Assembly: GCF_000317695.1 (NCBI RefSeq)
Contig: NC_019771.1
Coordinates: 4,082,001-4,146,000, forward strand
Direction: 5' to 3'
Length of the DNA: 64,000 nucleotides
From: Anabaena cylindrica PCC 7122
GTDB lineage: Bacteria; Cyanobacteriota; Cyanobacteriia; Cyanobacteriales; Nostocaceae
Part shown: positions 53,894-62,502 of the stretch, in pieces
Numbering within the stretch: position 1 is the first letter of the stretch
How the letters are laid out: every line of letters starts with the position of its first letter
Made by a program: the position numbers and the translations under genes
Notes under the pieces: model-generated
What the model saw: the letters and a program-made list of their open reading frames with translations, nothing else
What the model was told of the DNA's origin: nothing
Databases searched by the model: none

Positions 53894-54342
53894 ATCGAGT
53901 TATTTTATTAGATGCTGGACCAATAGGTTTAGTCACAAATCCAAAGTTGTCAGATGAAAGCCTTGCTTGCGCTAAATGGCTACAAATGCTAATTTTTTCA
54001 AGTGTCAGAGTTATCGTTCCTGAAATTGCTGATTATGAAGTGCGACGAGAATTATTAAGAGCAAATAAACTTAAAGGTATTGCTCGTTTAGATGAATTAA
54101 CTCAACTGGTAGAATATCTACCAATTACAACAAATTCAATGCGTCAAGCTGCTTTATTATGGGCGCAAGCTCGACAAAAAGGACAACCAACAGCCGGTGA
54201 TAAAACGATTGATGGAGATATAATCTTAGTAGCTCAAGCTATAAATTTAAATGTTTCAGATGTTGTAATTGCCACAACTAATGTTGGTCATTTGTCAAGG
54301 TTTGTTAATGCTGATTTATGGCAAAATATTCAAATAAACTGA
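53890..54342 (+). CDS. VapC-like PIN-domain ribonuclease toxin
   Basis: The 150-residue PIN protein from a GTG start. The acidic active-site positions of PIN nucleases are visible: Asp in VILLDAGPIGLVTNP, Glu in VPEIADYEVRRELLR, Asp pair in TIDGDIILVAQAINL, and a last one near TTNVGHL. PIN toxins cut tRNA or other RNA with Mg2+ when the antitoxin is lost. GTG is preferred over the TTG directly before it because it forms the GTGA overlap with the antitoxin gene. Canonical VapCs are somewhat shorter (about 130-145 residues), so the family fit is good but not exact. Confidence 0.85.
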   Translation: MNRVILLDAGPIGLVTNPKLSDESLACAKWLQMLIFSSVRVIVPEIADYEVRRELLRANKLKGIARLDELTQLVEYLPITTNSMRQAALLWAQARQKGQPTAGDKTIDGDIILVAQAINLNVSDVVIATTNVGHLSRFVNADLWQNIQIN

Positions 54343-54385
54343 ATAACATTGTATAAAATTGTTCTAAACTGTAGGGAAATATTAT

Positions 54386-54598
54386 ATGACTGAAGTAATT
54401 GAGATACCCGTTAGTTTGACTTATTTTCAACTTCCTGAAGCTGTGCAAGCACGGTTACAATTTTTATTATATCGTCAAGATGACGGTGAAGAATTGACTT
54501 TAGCAGAAAGAAATGAAGCTGAAGGATTAGTTGATTTGGCGGAATTTTTATCTTTGCTTTCCTTACGTTCTCAGCGTATCATGTGGGACGGACTTTGA
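54386..54598 (+). CDS. Small conserved hypothetical protein
   Basis: The 70-residue acidic, helical protein reads IEIPVSLTYFQLPEAVQARLQFLLYRQDDGEELTLAERNEAEGLVDLAEFLSLLSLR. It has no membrane segment. The layout is one I associate with small cyanobacterial proteins encoded just upstream of nuclease genes, possibly antitoxins; that is an inference from size and context. It starts 43 bases after the PIN toxin gene and ends 60 bases before the Mrr-like gene on the same strand. The start ATG has a weak GTAGGGAA site upstream. Confidence 0.75.
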   Translation: MTEVIEIPVSLTYFQLPEAVQARLQFLLYRQDDGEELTLAERNEAEGLVDLAEFLSLLSLRSQRIMWDGL

Positions 54599-54658
54599 GT
54601 GCTGATAAAATTTTGGTTCTGCATTATAATTTAGCAATTGTCTAGGATATTTTAAGGA

Positions 54659-55549
54659 ATGATTAACTTTAAAGAAATAGAGGGTGGCGAAGATTGGGAG
54701 TTATTTGCACGCGACTTTCTAAAAGAAATTGGTTTCCGCATAGAGTCGGAAGTATCTAGAGGTGCAGATGATGGGAAAGACTTGATTATATCTGAAACTA
54801 CTAAAGGTATAGAAAATACATATCGTTTTAGATGGTTGGTTAGTTGTAAAAACAATGCAACTTCTGGTAAGTCTGTCAATGAAGCAATTGAACAAAATCT
54901 ATTAGAGAGATGTGAATCATTTAATGTTGATGGATTTATTGGTTTTTATTCCACTCTAGCAAGTTCAGGATTAGTTAAGAGATTAGACTCTTTAAAGACA
55001 AATGGGAAGATCAGAGAATATCAAATTTATGATCGGAGGAAAATCGAAAGTATTTTAATATCAAAGGGTTTCAGTTTTCTATGTCTTAGATATTTCCCTG
55101 AGTCTTATAAAAGAATAAAGCCTAGACATCAAATTTTCTCCCAGTGGTTAGATTTGAAATGTGACTGCTGTCATAAGGACTTATTAGATTTAAATAATTT
55201 ATCTTCATATCAAGGTGTAATTAGTTTTATTGTGGACGAGAAAAATTTTATCCATGATATCTACTTTGCTTGTAAAGGTGATTGTAATAATACTTTGGAA
55301 AGCAAAATTTTTAAACAGTATGGATATGCTACCCAATGGGAAGATATAAGTGATTTGATAATTCCAGCAAAATACTTACAATTTGTTCTTGGAGTAATAA
55401 ACGAAATTCACAAAAAAGAGGTTATATACACGGATCTATCTCTTCAAAAATTGAGATACTTCTTGGCATCTTTAGGGCAAATAGTCTTTAGAGAAATGAC
55501 CGAAAAAGAACGTGAAAGATTATTAGATATACAGGAACATAATTTTTAA
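54659..55549 (+). CDS. Mrr-like restriction endonuclease domain protein
   Basis: The 296-residue protein has an N-terminal PD-(D/E)XK domain of the Mrr type at about 1-130: GGEDWELFARDFLKEIGFRI, then SRGADDGKDLII (active-site Asp) and FRWLVSCKNN (the second acidic position is replaced by serine; the Lys is kept), with INEAIEQNLLERC and VDGFIGFYSTLASSGL. The C-terminal half contains CDCCHKDL and FACKGDCNN, possible zinc-binding cysteines, and a helical end. Mrr-type enzymes act as type IV restriction or DNA-damage nucleases. Its stop overlaps the stop of the next, convergent gene by 4 bases. Confidence 0.8.
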   Translation: MINFKEIEGGEDWELFARDFLKEIGFRIESEVSRGADDGKDLIISETTKGIENTYRFRWLVSCKNNATSGKSVNEAIEQNLLERCESFNVDGFIGFYSTLASSGLVKRLDSLKTNGKIREYQIYDRRKIESILISKGFSFLCLRYFPESYKRIKPRHQIFSQWLDLKCDCCHKDLLDLNNLSSYQGVISFIVDEKNFIHDIYFACKGDCNNTLESKIFKQYGYATQWEDISDLIIPAKYLQFVLGVINEIHKKEVIYTDLSLQKLRYFLASLGQIVFREMTEKERERLLDIQEHNF

Positions 55550-56456
55550 TCTTGTTGATTCTGTCCCTGATTTCTCAATGATTCAGCTTGAATAGTTCGC
55601 GTTTTTGCAATCGTGTGACAATGATTAATTAACTGATAGGCTGGATTTTTTCCTCTATCAACAATTTTCTGTAATAAATCTTCAACTGCTTTATTCCAAG
55701 TTCCTCTTTCAGAAGCTTCAAATAATGCTTTTTGTAAAGTTCTATGCGCTTTCTTACCTGTTCCAATTTGATCAATATGTTGAGGTAATAGTCTTTACAA
55801 ACAACATCTAATATTCTTTTGGGTATGGGATAGAGTTGATCATTTCCATAAAAACCAAAATTACTTTCTGGATCTTCATATCTTGGAAATTGTAAAGCTT
55901 TTCCTGCTTCTGGAAGCCAGTAAACTTCTTCTTTTATTTCAAATGAAATCGGATTAATAACTATATTTAAATACGATTCTTCCCTGATTTGAATAAGTTG
56001 GTAATTACTGATATTAATTCTGGATATATCAAAATATAAACTCAGCGTTAATTGTTCATCTATGCTTTCTAGTTCTGATGCTAAATCATCCCATTGAGAA
56101 TAATCATCATCGATTTTATATCTAATTTTATTAGGTAAATATGTTTGATGATTATAAACTAGCGTCCGACATAAATCTAAGATATTACCATTTTGTAAAG
56201 CTAATAAATTATGAGTTATTGATTTATCAAGATATTCATGATCAATAATTTTCTGAAAAGGAATAATCCCACTATAAGTAGTATCTCCTACTCGATTCTC
56301 CAGTGTGGAAATACTACCCCCTGCTCCTTTAAACGTACAAATAATATTCCTCCTACCTCCATTGATAGTATTTCCACTTTCATTTAAGTTGGGTTTAATT
56401 CCTAATCTAATTTCAACTATATTATCTAACATAAACTGCATATTCAAAGAATGCAA
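55546..56456 (-). pseudogene. Unknown protein gene with a single-base frameshift
   Basis: From the ATG at 56,456 the frame runs to a TGA-type stop at 55,629 (275 residues). After the residues VVCKDY, however, the frame one base off gives a far more protein-like sequence to 55,546: PQHIDQIGTGKKAHRTLQ, then EASERGTWNKAVEDLLQK, KNPAYQLINHCHTIAKTR. Adding back one T near 55,784-55,792 (GACTATTACC to GACTATTTACC) would give one protein of about 303 residues. The original tail in the shorter frame is lysine-rich and unlikely. I do not recognise the family; motifs are YWLPEAGKALQFPRYED and FYGNDQLYPIP. It converges on the Mrr-like gene. Confidence 0.7.
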
Positions 56457-56490
56457 ATTACCATATCATATTCTGGTAAATGTAGCAAAT

Positions 56491-56577
56491 GTAGGTTGGG
56501 TTGAGGAACGAAACCCAACATCAACCATTGGTATTTTAAATTTAATGTTGGGTTTCATTTCATTCAACCCAACCTAC
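56491..56577. repeat. MITE-like element with 14-bp terminal inverted repeats
   Basis: GTAGGTTGGGTTGA (56,491-56,504) and its exact complement (56,564-56,577) bound an 87-base element, with a further AACCCAACAT/ATGTTGGGTT pair inside. Its right arm overlaps the 3' end of the antitoxin-like gene. Confidence 0.85.
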
Positions 56578-56791
56578 TCCTTGCTAATTCAGTCTCATGT
56601 TCGAGATTTTGTAAAAGTAGAGTTTCTTCAGAATTGGCAATACCAGCAAATTGCATAAAATCTATATTTGTTGGAGGCACTAGTTGTTGACGCTGTGCTA
56701 ATTGCTGGAAAATAAGTTGAGCAATTTTATTCTGTTCATCTTCAGGTAGTTGTGAGACGACAGCATAAGCTTGTTGTAAGAGATTAGTCAT
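56564..56791 (-). CDS. Antitoxin-like small protein with MITE-derived C-terminus
   Basis: The 75-residue protein starts NLLQQAYAVVSQLPEDEQNKIAQLIFQQL, the pattern of a helical cyanobacterial family often encoded before RelE/ParE-type toxins. The last residues and the stop (SRLG*) are coded by the right arm of a palindromic element, which seems to have replaced the natural end. No toxin gene follows, so it may be an orphan or remnant. Upstream on this strand there is nothing for 690 bases. The start is an ATG without a clear ribosome site. Confidence 0.65.
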   Translation of the reverse strand: MTNLLQQAYAVVSQLPEDEQNKIAQLIFQQLAQRQQLVPPTNIDFMQFAGIANSEETLLLQNLEHETELARSRLG

Positions 56792-57476
56792 AGATTTTTT
56801 GTCGTCATTATCAAAAATTTTGGTAAATTGATAAAACTATATTCATTTTATCTTTCATAAGACAACTTGATTCTTTGTTGACTGTAAATATATTTTAAAT
56901 AAAATCGTGTTTTATACTACCGAACCACCTGTTAATGAACGAAGAAAAAATACCTTTGGAGATTCTATTAAAGTTAAATTTCCACCTAAGCAGTAAATTA
57001 CAAATTTTGTTTTTTTAATACTAATTTTCGTGGAGATTTACCCCAAGTCTTTATCAAGGGGTAAAATTTCGCTGCTATTGTCAAGAATTTCAACTGCATA
57101 AAACGATGTAAGCAACTTTCACTCTTTTACGTATGGCTATTGATATTTTTTATACTTAATGCGGCATCTTCAAAACTACACATTCTTTAGCGAAAAGTCC
57201 TAACTGCTAGGCTGCAACCAGAAATTAATCTAGTTTGGGTTTACTCAGGATATGAATCAAGTTAAAAGTGGGTAGTCTAAACACAGCACTAAATCAAGCC
57301 ATCCTTTTATGAATCATAAAAATTTGTAAATATGATGAAATTTTTCAAGTCTGAACTTTTAAATATTCCTGCTGGGAAAAGTGGATTCCTCTGTTGTAAT
57401 TATTCAGCAGTTGTTATCCATCAAACCAAGCTATAGAGATATTCTTTAGCTGTTTTTTATCTCCAGTACCATAAAA
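56792..57476. other. Gene-free divergent region
   Basis: About 685 AT-rich bases lie between the antitoxin-like gene and the HPt-macro gene. I see no ORF of quality, no hairpin terminator and no known repeat in it. Confidence 0.5.
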
Positions 57477-58574
57477 ATGCAGCATTGTACAGTTATGAAA
57501 CCAGAAGAATTTAACAGAATTCTCGGCTACTTCGTTGAAGAATCACAAGAATACCTCAATACAATCTACAAAGGTTTATCCAATTTACAAAATACAATTG
57601 ATGACCGAAATGAATTAGAAGTAATGTTCCGAGCTACTTTTTGCCTCAAAGGTACAGCAGGAATGCTAGGATTTACCAGCATGATGAAAATTCTATCTCG
57701 TTTAGAAGATTGTCTAAAATTACTGCATTATCCGATTATTGCCGACGAACCACTACAATTACTATTTTTAGATATTTACCATACCCTCGAAAGGTTAATT
57801 ATAGAAATTAAAACTTATGAGGGTTTAACAGCAACCAAAGTAGCTGATATTACTTTTAATATTGAGACTATTTTTACAGTCCTCAATTCCCATTTATTTT
57901 TTTTAATTGATAAATCTAATTATAAAACTAAAGTTACCCATGTAGATGCTTATCAAAAATGGGGTTATGAAATACCATTAAAACTAATTTTATTAGATAC
58001 AAAAACGTTTTTATGTAGAACCTTTGCTGATTATTTTGAAGGTCTACCCAATATAGAAATAGTTAATGGTACTTTTGAAGATTTGCCTTTTTTTGACTGC
58101 ATAGTTACGGCAGCTAGTGCTTTACCTTCTGCTAATAGTATTGATCGGGCGATTCTGAGATTCTTTGGTGAAGATGTCGAAAAACTCTTACAAAACCGCA
58201 TTCAAGAAGAGTATTTGGGAGATCAACCTATAGGTACGTCTTTAATTGTGGAAACCAATCATCCTTTACACCCGTTTATTGCTCATACTCCTACTTTGAG
58301 AATGCAGGTGTCTATGGCTGGTAATGATCATGTTTATCAAGGTTTGTGGGCAACTCTGTTAGCTATTCGCCAACATAATAGATTGTACTGTAATTGTTTA
58401 CAAAAACAGATTAATACAGTTGCCCTTCCTGGTTTGGGTAATAGTCCTGGTAGTGTTCCTGTTGATGAAGTGGCTAGACAAATGTCTATGGCATATCAAA
58501 ATTTTCTTTTTAGTCTTCCACCGTTCCAGAATTCCTACCAGAGAGAATTTCAGAGTTTGCTGACAATTACTTAA
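57477..58574 (+). CDS. Degenerate HPt domain fused to a macro domain
   Basis: The 365-residue protein has an HPt-like four-helix domain at about 8-115 (EEFNRILGYFVEESQEYLN, FRATFCLKGTAGMLGF). The phosphoacceptor His of the usual FRAAHSIKG motif is replaced: F55 stands in its place. Residues about 160-360 form a macro domain of the Appr-1''-p type: LPFFDCIVTAASALPSAN, GVE-like helix DRAILRFFGEDVEKLLQ, PIGTSLIVET, IAHTPTLRMQ and VALPGLGNSPGSVPVDEVARQM. Macro domains bind ADP-ribose or hydrolyse its conjugates. The start may instead be the ATG six codons in (MKPEEF). It is monocistronic. Confidence 0.82.
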   Translation: MQHCTVMKPEEFNRILGYFVEESQEYLNTIYKGLSNLQNTIDDRNELEVMFRATFCLKGTAGMLGFTSMMKILSRLEDCLKLLHYPIIADEPLQLLFLDIYHTLERLIIEIKTYEGLTATKVADITFNIETIFTVLNSHLFFLIDKSNYKTKVTHVDAYQKWGYEIPLKLILLDTKTFLCRTFADYFEGLPNIEIVNGTFEDLPFFDCIVTAASALPSANSIDRAILRFFGEDVEKLLQNRIQEEYLGDQPIGTSLIVETNHPLHPFIAHTPTLRMQVSMAGNDHVYQGLWATLLAIRQHNRLYCNCLQKQINTVALPGLGNSPGSVPVDEVARQMSMAYQNFLFSLPPFQNSYQREFQSLLTIT

Positions 58575-58732
58575 AATCTGCAAAAGTAAAATTTTCTTAA
58601 CTTACGCAATGACCACCAAGACAATTCCAAAATACTGGTTTAATCTTTAAATATAAAGGTATTACTAGTTGACATTTATTAAACGCAATGCCAGCTACTG
58701 CCGAAGCTATTTTATAATATTTTGTTCCTCCT

Positions 58733-58912
58733 ATGGCTCCCAAACACACAAAAATTCAATTTCCTCTTTGGCAGTATTTGAATCAGCCCTTATTCAATCA
58801 TGAGACTAAAGTAATATGGAGTCCACAACGATTCGCTTTACTTTGGAGAATTGAACTTTTAGAACGTTGCTTGGCTAAACATTCTGATGCCAAGGGACCA
58901 CAACAGCATTAA
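58733..58912 (+). CDS. Possible 59-residue protein
   Basis: An ATG frame of 59 codons gives a basic protein with plausible composition: FPLWQYLNQPLFNHETKVIW, then SPQRFALLWRIELLERCLAK. It has no membrane segment and no motif I recognise. No Shine-Dalgarno sequence is seen. I judge it real because codon use and amino-acid pattern are better than in intergenic frames nearby, but this is weak evidence. It sits between the HPt-macro gene and dnaE on the same strand. Confidence 0.5.
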   Translation: MAPKHTKIQFPLWQYLNQPLFNHETKVIWSPQRFALLWRIELLERCLAKHSDAKGPQQH

Positions 58913-58930
58913 TTAACAGATGATTGGTGA

Positions 58931-59036
58931 TATAGCGGTTCTCGGTTGAGTAAGATACAAGAACCCCACCCCCAACCCCCTCCCCGCAAGCGATGAGGGG
59001 GCTATGATGTATTTCATTCAAATGCATACCGCTATA
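58931..59036. repeat. MITE-like element (106 bp)
   Basis: Terminal inverted repeats TATAGCGGT (58,931-58,939) and ACCGCTATA (59,028-59,036) bound it. A partial copy in the opposite orientation is at 22,501-22,548. The remaining bases up to the dnaE start hold no gene. Confidence 0.8.
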
Positions 59037-59283
59037 ACTGATTTTAAGCCTCGTTTATGGAACGGGACTTTTTGCTATCAAGTAGAGTATTGACTTTTAT
59101 AAGCGCAAAAGCATAACTTTGCAAGGTATATTTAAATGAAACTCTGTTAGGATGGGCTTCTTAGCAGTTCAAAGTCAAAATTCTGGGAACAATTTTAGAT
59201 AAAAACTGTTAGTCTATAAATCTCCTGTGTGGGTGGAGTTAATCACAAATCTCAACCCTGCTTGACTTGTTTTGGAGGTGCTT

Positions 59284-61914
59284 ATGTCTTTTGTTCCTTT
59301 GCATATTCATAGTGATTACAGTTTGTTGGATGGGGCCAGTCAGCTACCGGAGTTGGTGGATCAAGCGATCGCACTGGGGATGAAAGCGATCGCACTCACA
59401 GATCATGGTGTCATGTATGGTGCCGTAGAATTAATTAAAATCTGCCGCAACAAAAACGTTAAGCCAATTATTGGCAACGAAATGTATATTATTAATGGTG
59501 ATATTGAAAAACAAGAACGCCGTCCTAAATATCATCAAGTCGTTTTAGCTAAAAATACAAAAGGCTATAAAAACTTAGTTAAATTAACCACAATTTCTCA
59601 CCTTCAAGGTGTCCAAGGTAAAGGTATTTTTTCTCGCCCTTGTATTAACAAAGATTTACTCAAACAATATCATGAAGGCTTAATAGTCACCAGCGCTTGT
59701 TTAGGTGGAGAAATTCCCCAAGCAATTCTTAGTAATCGACCAGATGCAGCCCGGAAAGTTGCCAAATGGTACAAAGAAGTTTTTGGCGAAGATTTTTACT
59801 TAGAAATTCAAGACCACGGTTCCCAAGAAGATAGAATTGTTAATGTCGAAATTGTCAAAATTGCACGGGAATTAGGAATTAAATTTATTGCTACCAATGA
59901 TTCTCATTACATTTCTTGTTTTGATGTAGAAGCACACGATGCCTTGCTATGTATTCAAACCGGGCAGCTAATTAGCGAAGATAAAAGAATGCGATATAGC
60001 GGTACAGAATACCTCAAATCTGCCGCAGAAATGCAAATGCTATTTCGTGACCATTTACCAGATGATGTGATTGCCGAATCTATAGCCACAACGGTCGAAG
60101 TAGCGGATAAAGTCGAGCCTTACCATATCATGGATGACCCGAAAATTCCTACTCCTCCTATTCCTTCTGGTCACACTCCTGACACTTATGCTGAAGAGAT
60201 TGCTTGGCAAGGACTTTTAGATAGATTAAATCGTAAATCCCGTAACGAAGTAGATCAAGTTTATAAAGAAAGATTAGAATATGAATTAAAAATGTTGCAA
60301 AAGATGGGCTTTTCTACCTACTTTTTAGTAGTGTGGGACTACATCAAATTTGCACGAGATAATAATATTCCTGTGGGTCCAGGTCGGGGTTCAGCCGCTG
60401 GTTCTTTGGTTGCCTATGCCATGCGAATTACTAATATTGACCCTGTGCATCATGGTTTATTATTTGAAAGATTTCTCAATCCCGAACGTAAATCAATGCC
60501 TGATATTGATACAGATTTTTGCATTGAACAACGGGATAAAGTCATTGAATATGTAACTGATAAATATGGTGCTGATAGAGTTGCCCAAATTATCACCTTT
60601 AACCGTTTAACATCGAAAGCAGTTTTAAAAGATGTCGCTAGAGTGTTAAATATTCCCTATGGTGACGCTGATAAAATGGCGAAATTAATTCCCGTAGTGC
60701 GAGGAAAACCAACTAAACTCAAAGTCATGGTTTCTAATGAAACACCAGCACAAGAGTTTAAAGATAAATATGATAATGACCCAAATGTTCGTCATTGGCT
60801 AGATATGGCCATGCGGATTGAAGGTACTAATAAAACCTTTGGTGTCCATGCTGCGGGTGTGGTAATTTCTGCTGATCCTCTTGATGAAATTGTTCCCTTA
60901 CAACGCAATAATGATGGTTCTGTGATTACCCAATATTTCATGGAAGATTTGGAATCATTGGGTTTGTTAAAAATGGATTTCTTGGGTTTACGAAACCTCA
61001 CGCTAATTCAAAAAACTATTGATTTGATTGAAGAAACTAAGGGTTATAAAATTGACCCCGATGAAATTACAGGTCAAGAAAGAAAAGCACAAAAAATATT
61101 AGCAAAAGGTGGACATACCACTTTACCAAAAGATGTAGAAAAGGCTTACGAATTATTAGAATCAGGTAAATTAGAAGGAATATTTCAACTAGAATCTTCA
61201 GGAATGAAGGAAATAGTTAAAGATTTGAAACCTTCTAATATTGAAGATATCTCTTCTATTTTGGCACTTTATCGACCAGGCCCATTAGATGCGGGATTAA
61301 TTCCTAAGTTTATTAATCGTAAACATGGACGAGAACAGATTGAATATGAAACAGGTATTTTAGAACCAATTTTAAATGAAACCTATGGAATTATGGTTTA
61401 TCAAGAGCAAATTATGAAAATTGCTCAAGATATGGCTGGTTATTCTTTAGGACAAGCTGACTTGCTGCGTCGGGCTATGGGTAAAAAGAAAGTTTCTGAA
61501 ATGGAGAAACAAAAGCAAAATTTTATTGACGGTTCTGCCAAAAACGGTGTAAAACCCCAAGTTGCTGAACATTTGTTTGGAGATATGTTGAAGTTTGCAG
61601 AATATTGTTTAAGTTATGATACAGAAGTTTTAACTGTGGAATATGGTTTTATTCCTATTGGGGAAATTGTAGAAAAGAGAATCGAGTGTAGTATTTTTAG
61701 TGTTGATAAAAATGGAAATGTTTACACTCAACCCATTGCCCAATGGCATAACCGAGGAAGGCAAGAAATATATGAATATTGTTTAGATGATGGTTCAAAA
61801 ATTCGAGCAACTAAAGACCATAAATTTATGACAACTGCGGGGGAAATGTTGCCGATTGATGAGATTTTTGAGCGGGATTTGGATTTGCTAAAGGTAGAGG
61901 GTTTACCCGAATAA
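59284..61914 (+). CDS. dnaE: DNA polymerase III alpha subunit, N-terminal half with split N-intein
   Basis: The 876-residue protein is the first half of the split cyanobacterial replicative polymerase. A PHP domain (about 1-210) starts FVPLHIHSDYSLLDGASQLP. The C-family polymerase palm follows with PVGPGRGSAAGSLVAYAMRI and the catalytic aspartates D407/D409 in MPDIDTDFCIEQR. The extein ends in KFAEY at residue 774. Cys775 then begins the N-intein (CLSYDTEVLTVEYGF). A partner gene, not in this window, should supply the C-intein and the other half by protein trans-splicing. ATG 59,284 follows GGAGG at 5 bases; an upstream in-frame TTG is rejected. Confidence 0.97.
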   Translation: MSFVPLHIHSDYSLLDGASQLPELVDQAIALGMKAIALTDHGVMYGAVELIKICRNKNVKPIIGNEMYIINGDIEKQERRPKYHQVVLAKNTKGYKNLVKLTTISHLQGVQGKGIFSRPCINKDLLKQYHEGLIVTSACLGGEIPQAILSNRPDAARKVAKWYKEVFGEDFYLEIQDHGSQEDRIVNVEIVKIARELGIKFIATNDSHYISCFDVEAHDALLCIQTGQLISEDKRMRYSGTEYLKSAAEMQMLFRDHLPDDVIAESIATTVEVADKVEPYHIMDDPKIPTPPIPSGHTPDTYAEEIAWQGLLDRLNRKSRNEVDQVYKERLEYELKMLQKMGFSTYFLVVWDYIKFARDNNIPVGPGRGSAAGSLVAYAMRITNIDPVHHGLLFERFLNPERKSMPDIDTDFCIEQRDKVIEYVTDKYGADRVAQIITFNRLTSKAVLKDVARVLNIPYGDADKMAKLIPVVRGKPTKLKVMVSNETPAQEFKDKYDNDPNVRHWLDMAMRIEGTNKTFGVHAAGVVISADPLDEIVPLQRNNDGSVITQYFMEDLESLGLLKMDFLGLRNLTLIQKTIDLIEETKGYKIDPDEITGQERKAQKILAKGGHTTLPKDVEKAYELLESGKLEGIFQLESSGMKEIVKDLKPSNIEDISSILALYRPGPLDAGLIPKFINRKHGREQIEYETGILEPILNETYGIMVYQEQIMKIAQDMAGYSLGQADLLRRAMGKKKVSEMEKQKQNFIDGSAKNGVKPQVAEHLFGDMLKFAEYCLSYDTEVLTVEYGFIPIGEIVEKRIECSIFSVDKNGNVYTQPIAQWHNRGRQEIYEYCLDDGSKIRATKDHKFMTTAGEMLPIDEIFERDLDLLKVEGLPE
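61606..61911 (+). other. Split intein, N-terminal fragment (DnaE-N)
   Basis: This stretch codes for 102 residues starting with the nucleophile Cys in EYCLSYDTEVLT. Intein block B follows (GSKIRATKDHKFMTTAGEM, with the TxxH motif as TKDH) and the fragment ends FERDLDLLKVEGLPE. Length and sequence are close to the well-studied Nostoc punctiforme DnaE N-intein, so splicing is expected to be fast. Confidence 0.95.
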
Positions 61915-61930
61915 TGAAGTATTCAGATTA

Positions 61931-62119
61931 AATATAGTTATTTCATGCGTACTTAGAAATATCTAAATAGTTCTATTTAAGTATTTAGCCAACTAAGTAC
62001 TCATGCGAAACTTTTTAAGAGAATAGAGAACTTTCAACGAGTAAAATTGAGAAATATAGTGATTTCATCCGTACCTAAAAATATCTAAATAATTTCATTT
62101 AAGTATGTTCCTAACAAAG
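61931..62119. repeat. Pair of ~65-bp direct repeats, period 122
   Basis: Positions 61,931-61,997 and 62,053-62,119 align along their length with about ten differences (shared AATATAGT.ATTTCAT, AAATATCTAAATA, TTTAAGTAT). They fill most of the space after the dnaE stop. No gene was found between 61,915 and 62,475. Confidence 0.75.
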
Positions 62120-62318
62120 GATATCATCAAAATCTCTAGAGATTATTTAGTGAATTTACATAATATTTATTCCTCAACCATGAAAGGTTGTTATTAATTT
62201 ACTACTAGACATATTCAAAATGTAGATATAGCAGGTATTGCCACTATATCGGCTGAATACAAATTGCAAAATTCTCTCAAAAATAAAGTATGTTCTGGAT
62301 AATTACTTGATAACTAGA

Positions 62319-62404
62319 ACTTACGCAAAAAATTTTCAAAATTTAGATTTATCCGTGTCCTTTGCGTCTTATACGGTTATTTCTTCCGTAATTCGTGCGT
62401 AAGT
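62319..62404. repeat. MITE-like element ending in ACTTACGCA
   Basis: ACTTACGCA (62,319-62,327) and TGCGTAAGT (62,396-62,404) are perfect terminal inverted repeats of an 86-base unit. Single ends with the same motif are near 7,991, 22,381 and 58,598. Confidence 0.75.
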
Positions 62405-62502
62405 CTTGATCAAAAAAAGGCGTATTTATACAGTTATCTTTATAACTTAATAAAAGTTATAAAAAAAAGACTTGGATGTTAGTAAAAAAAGACACAAAGA
62501 AG

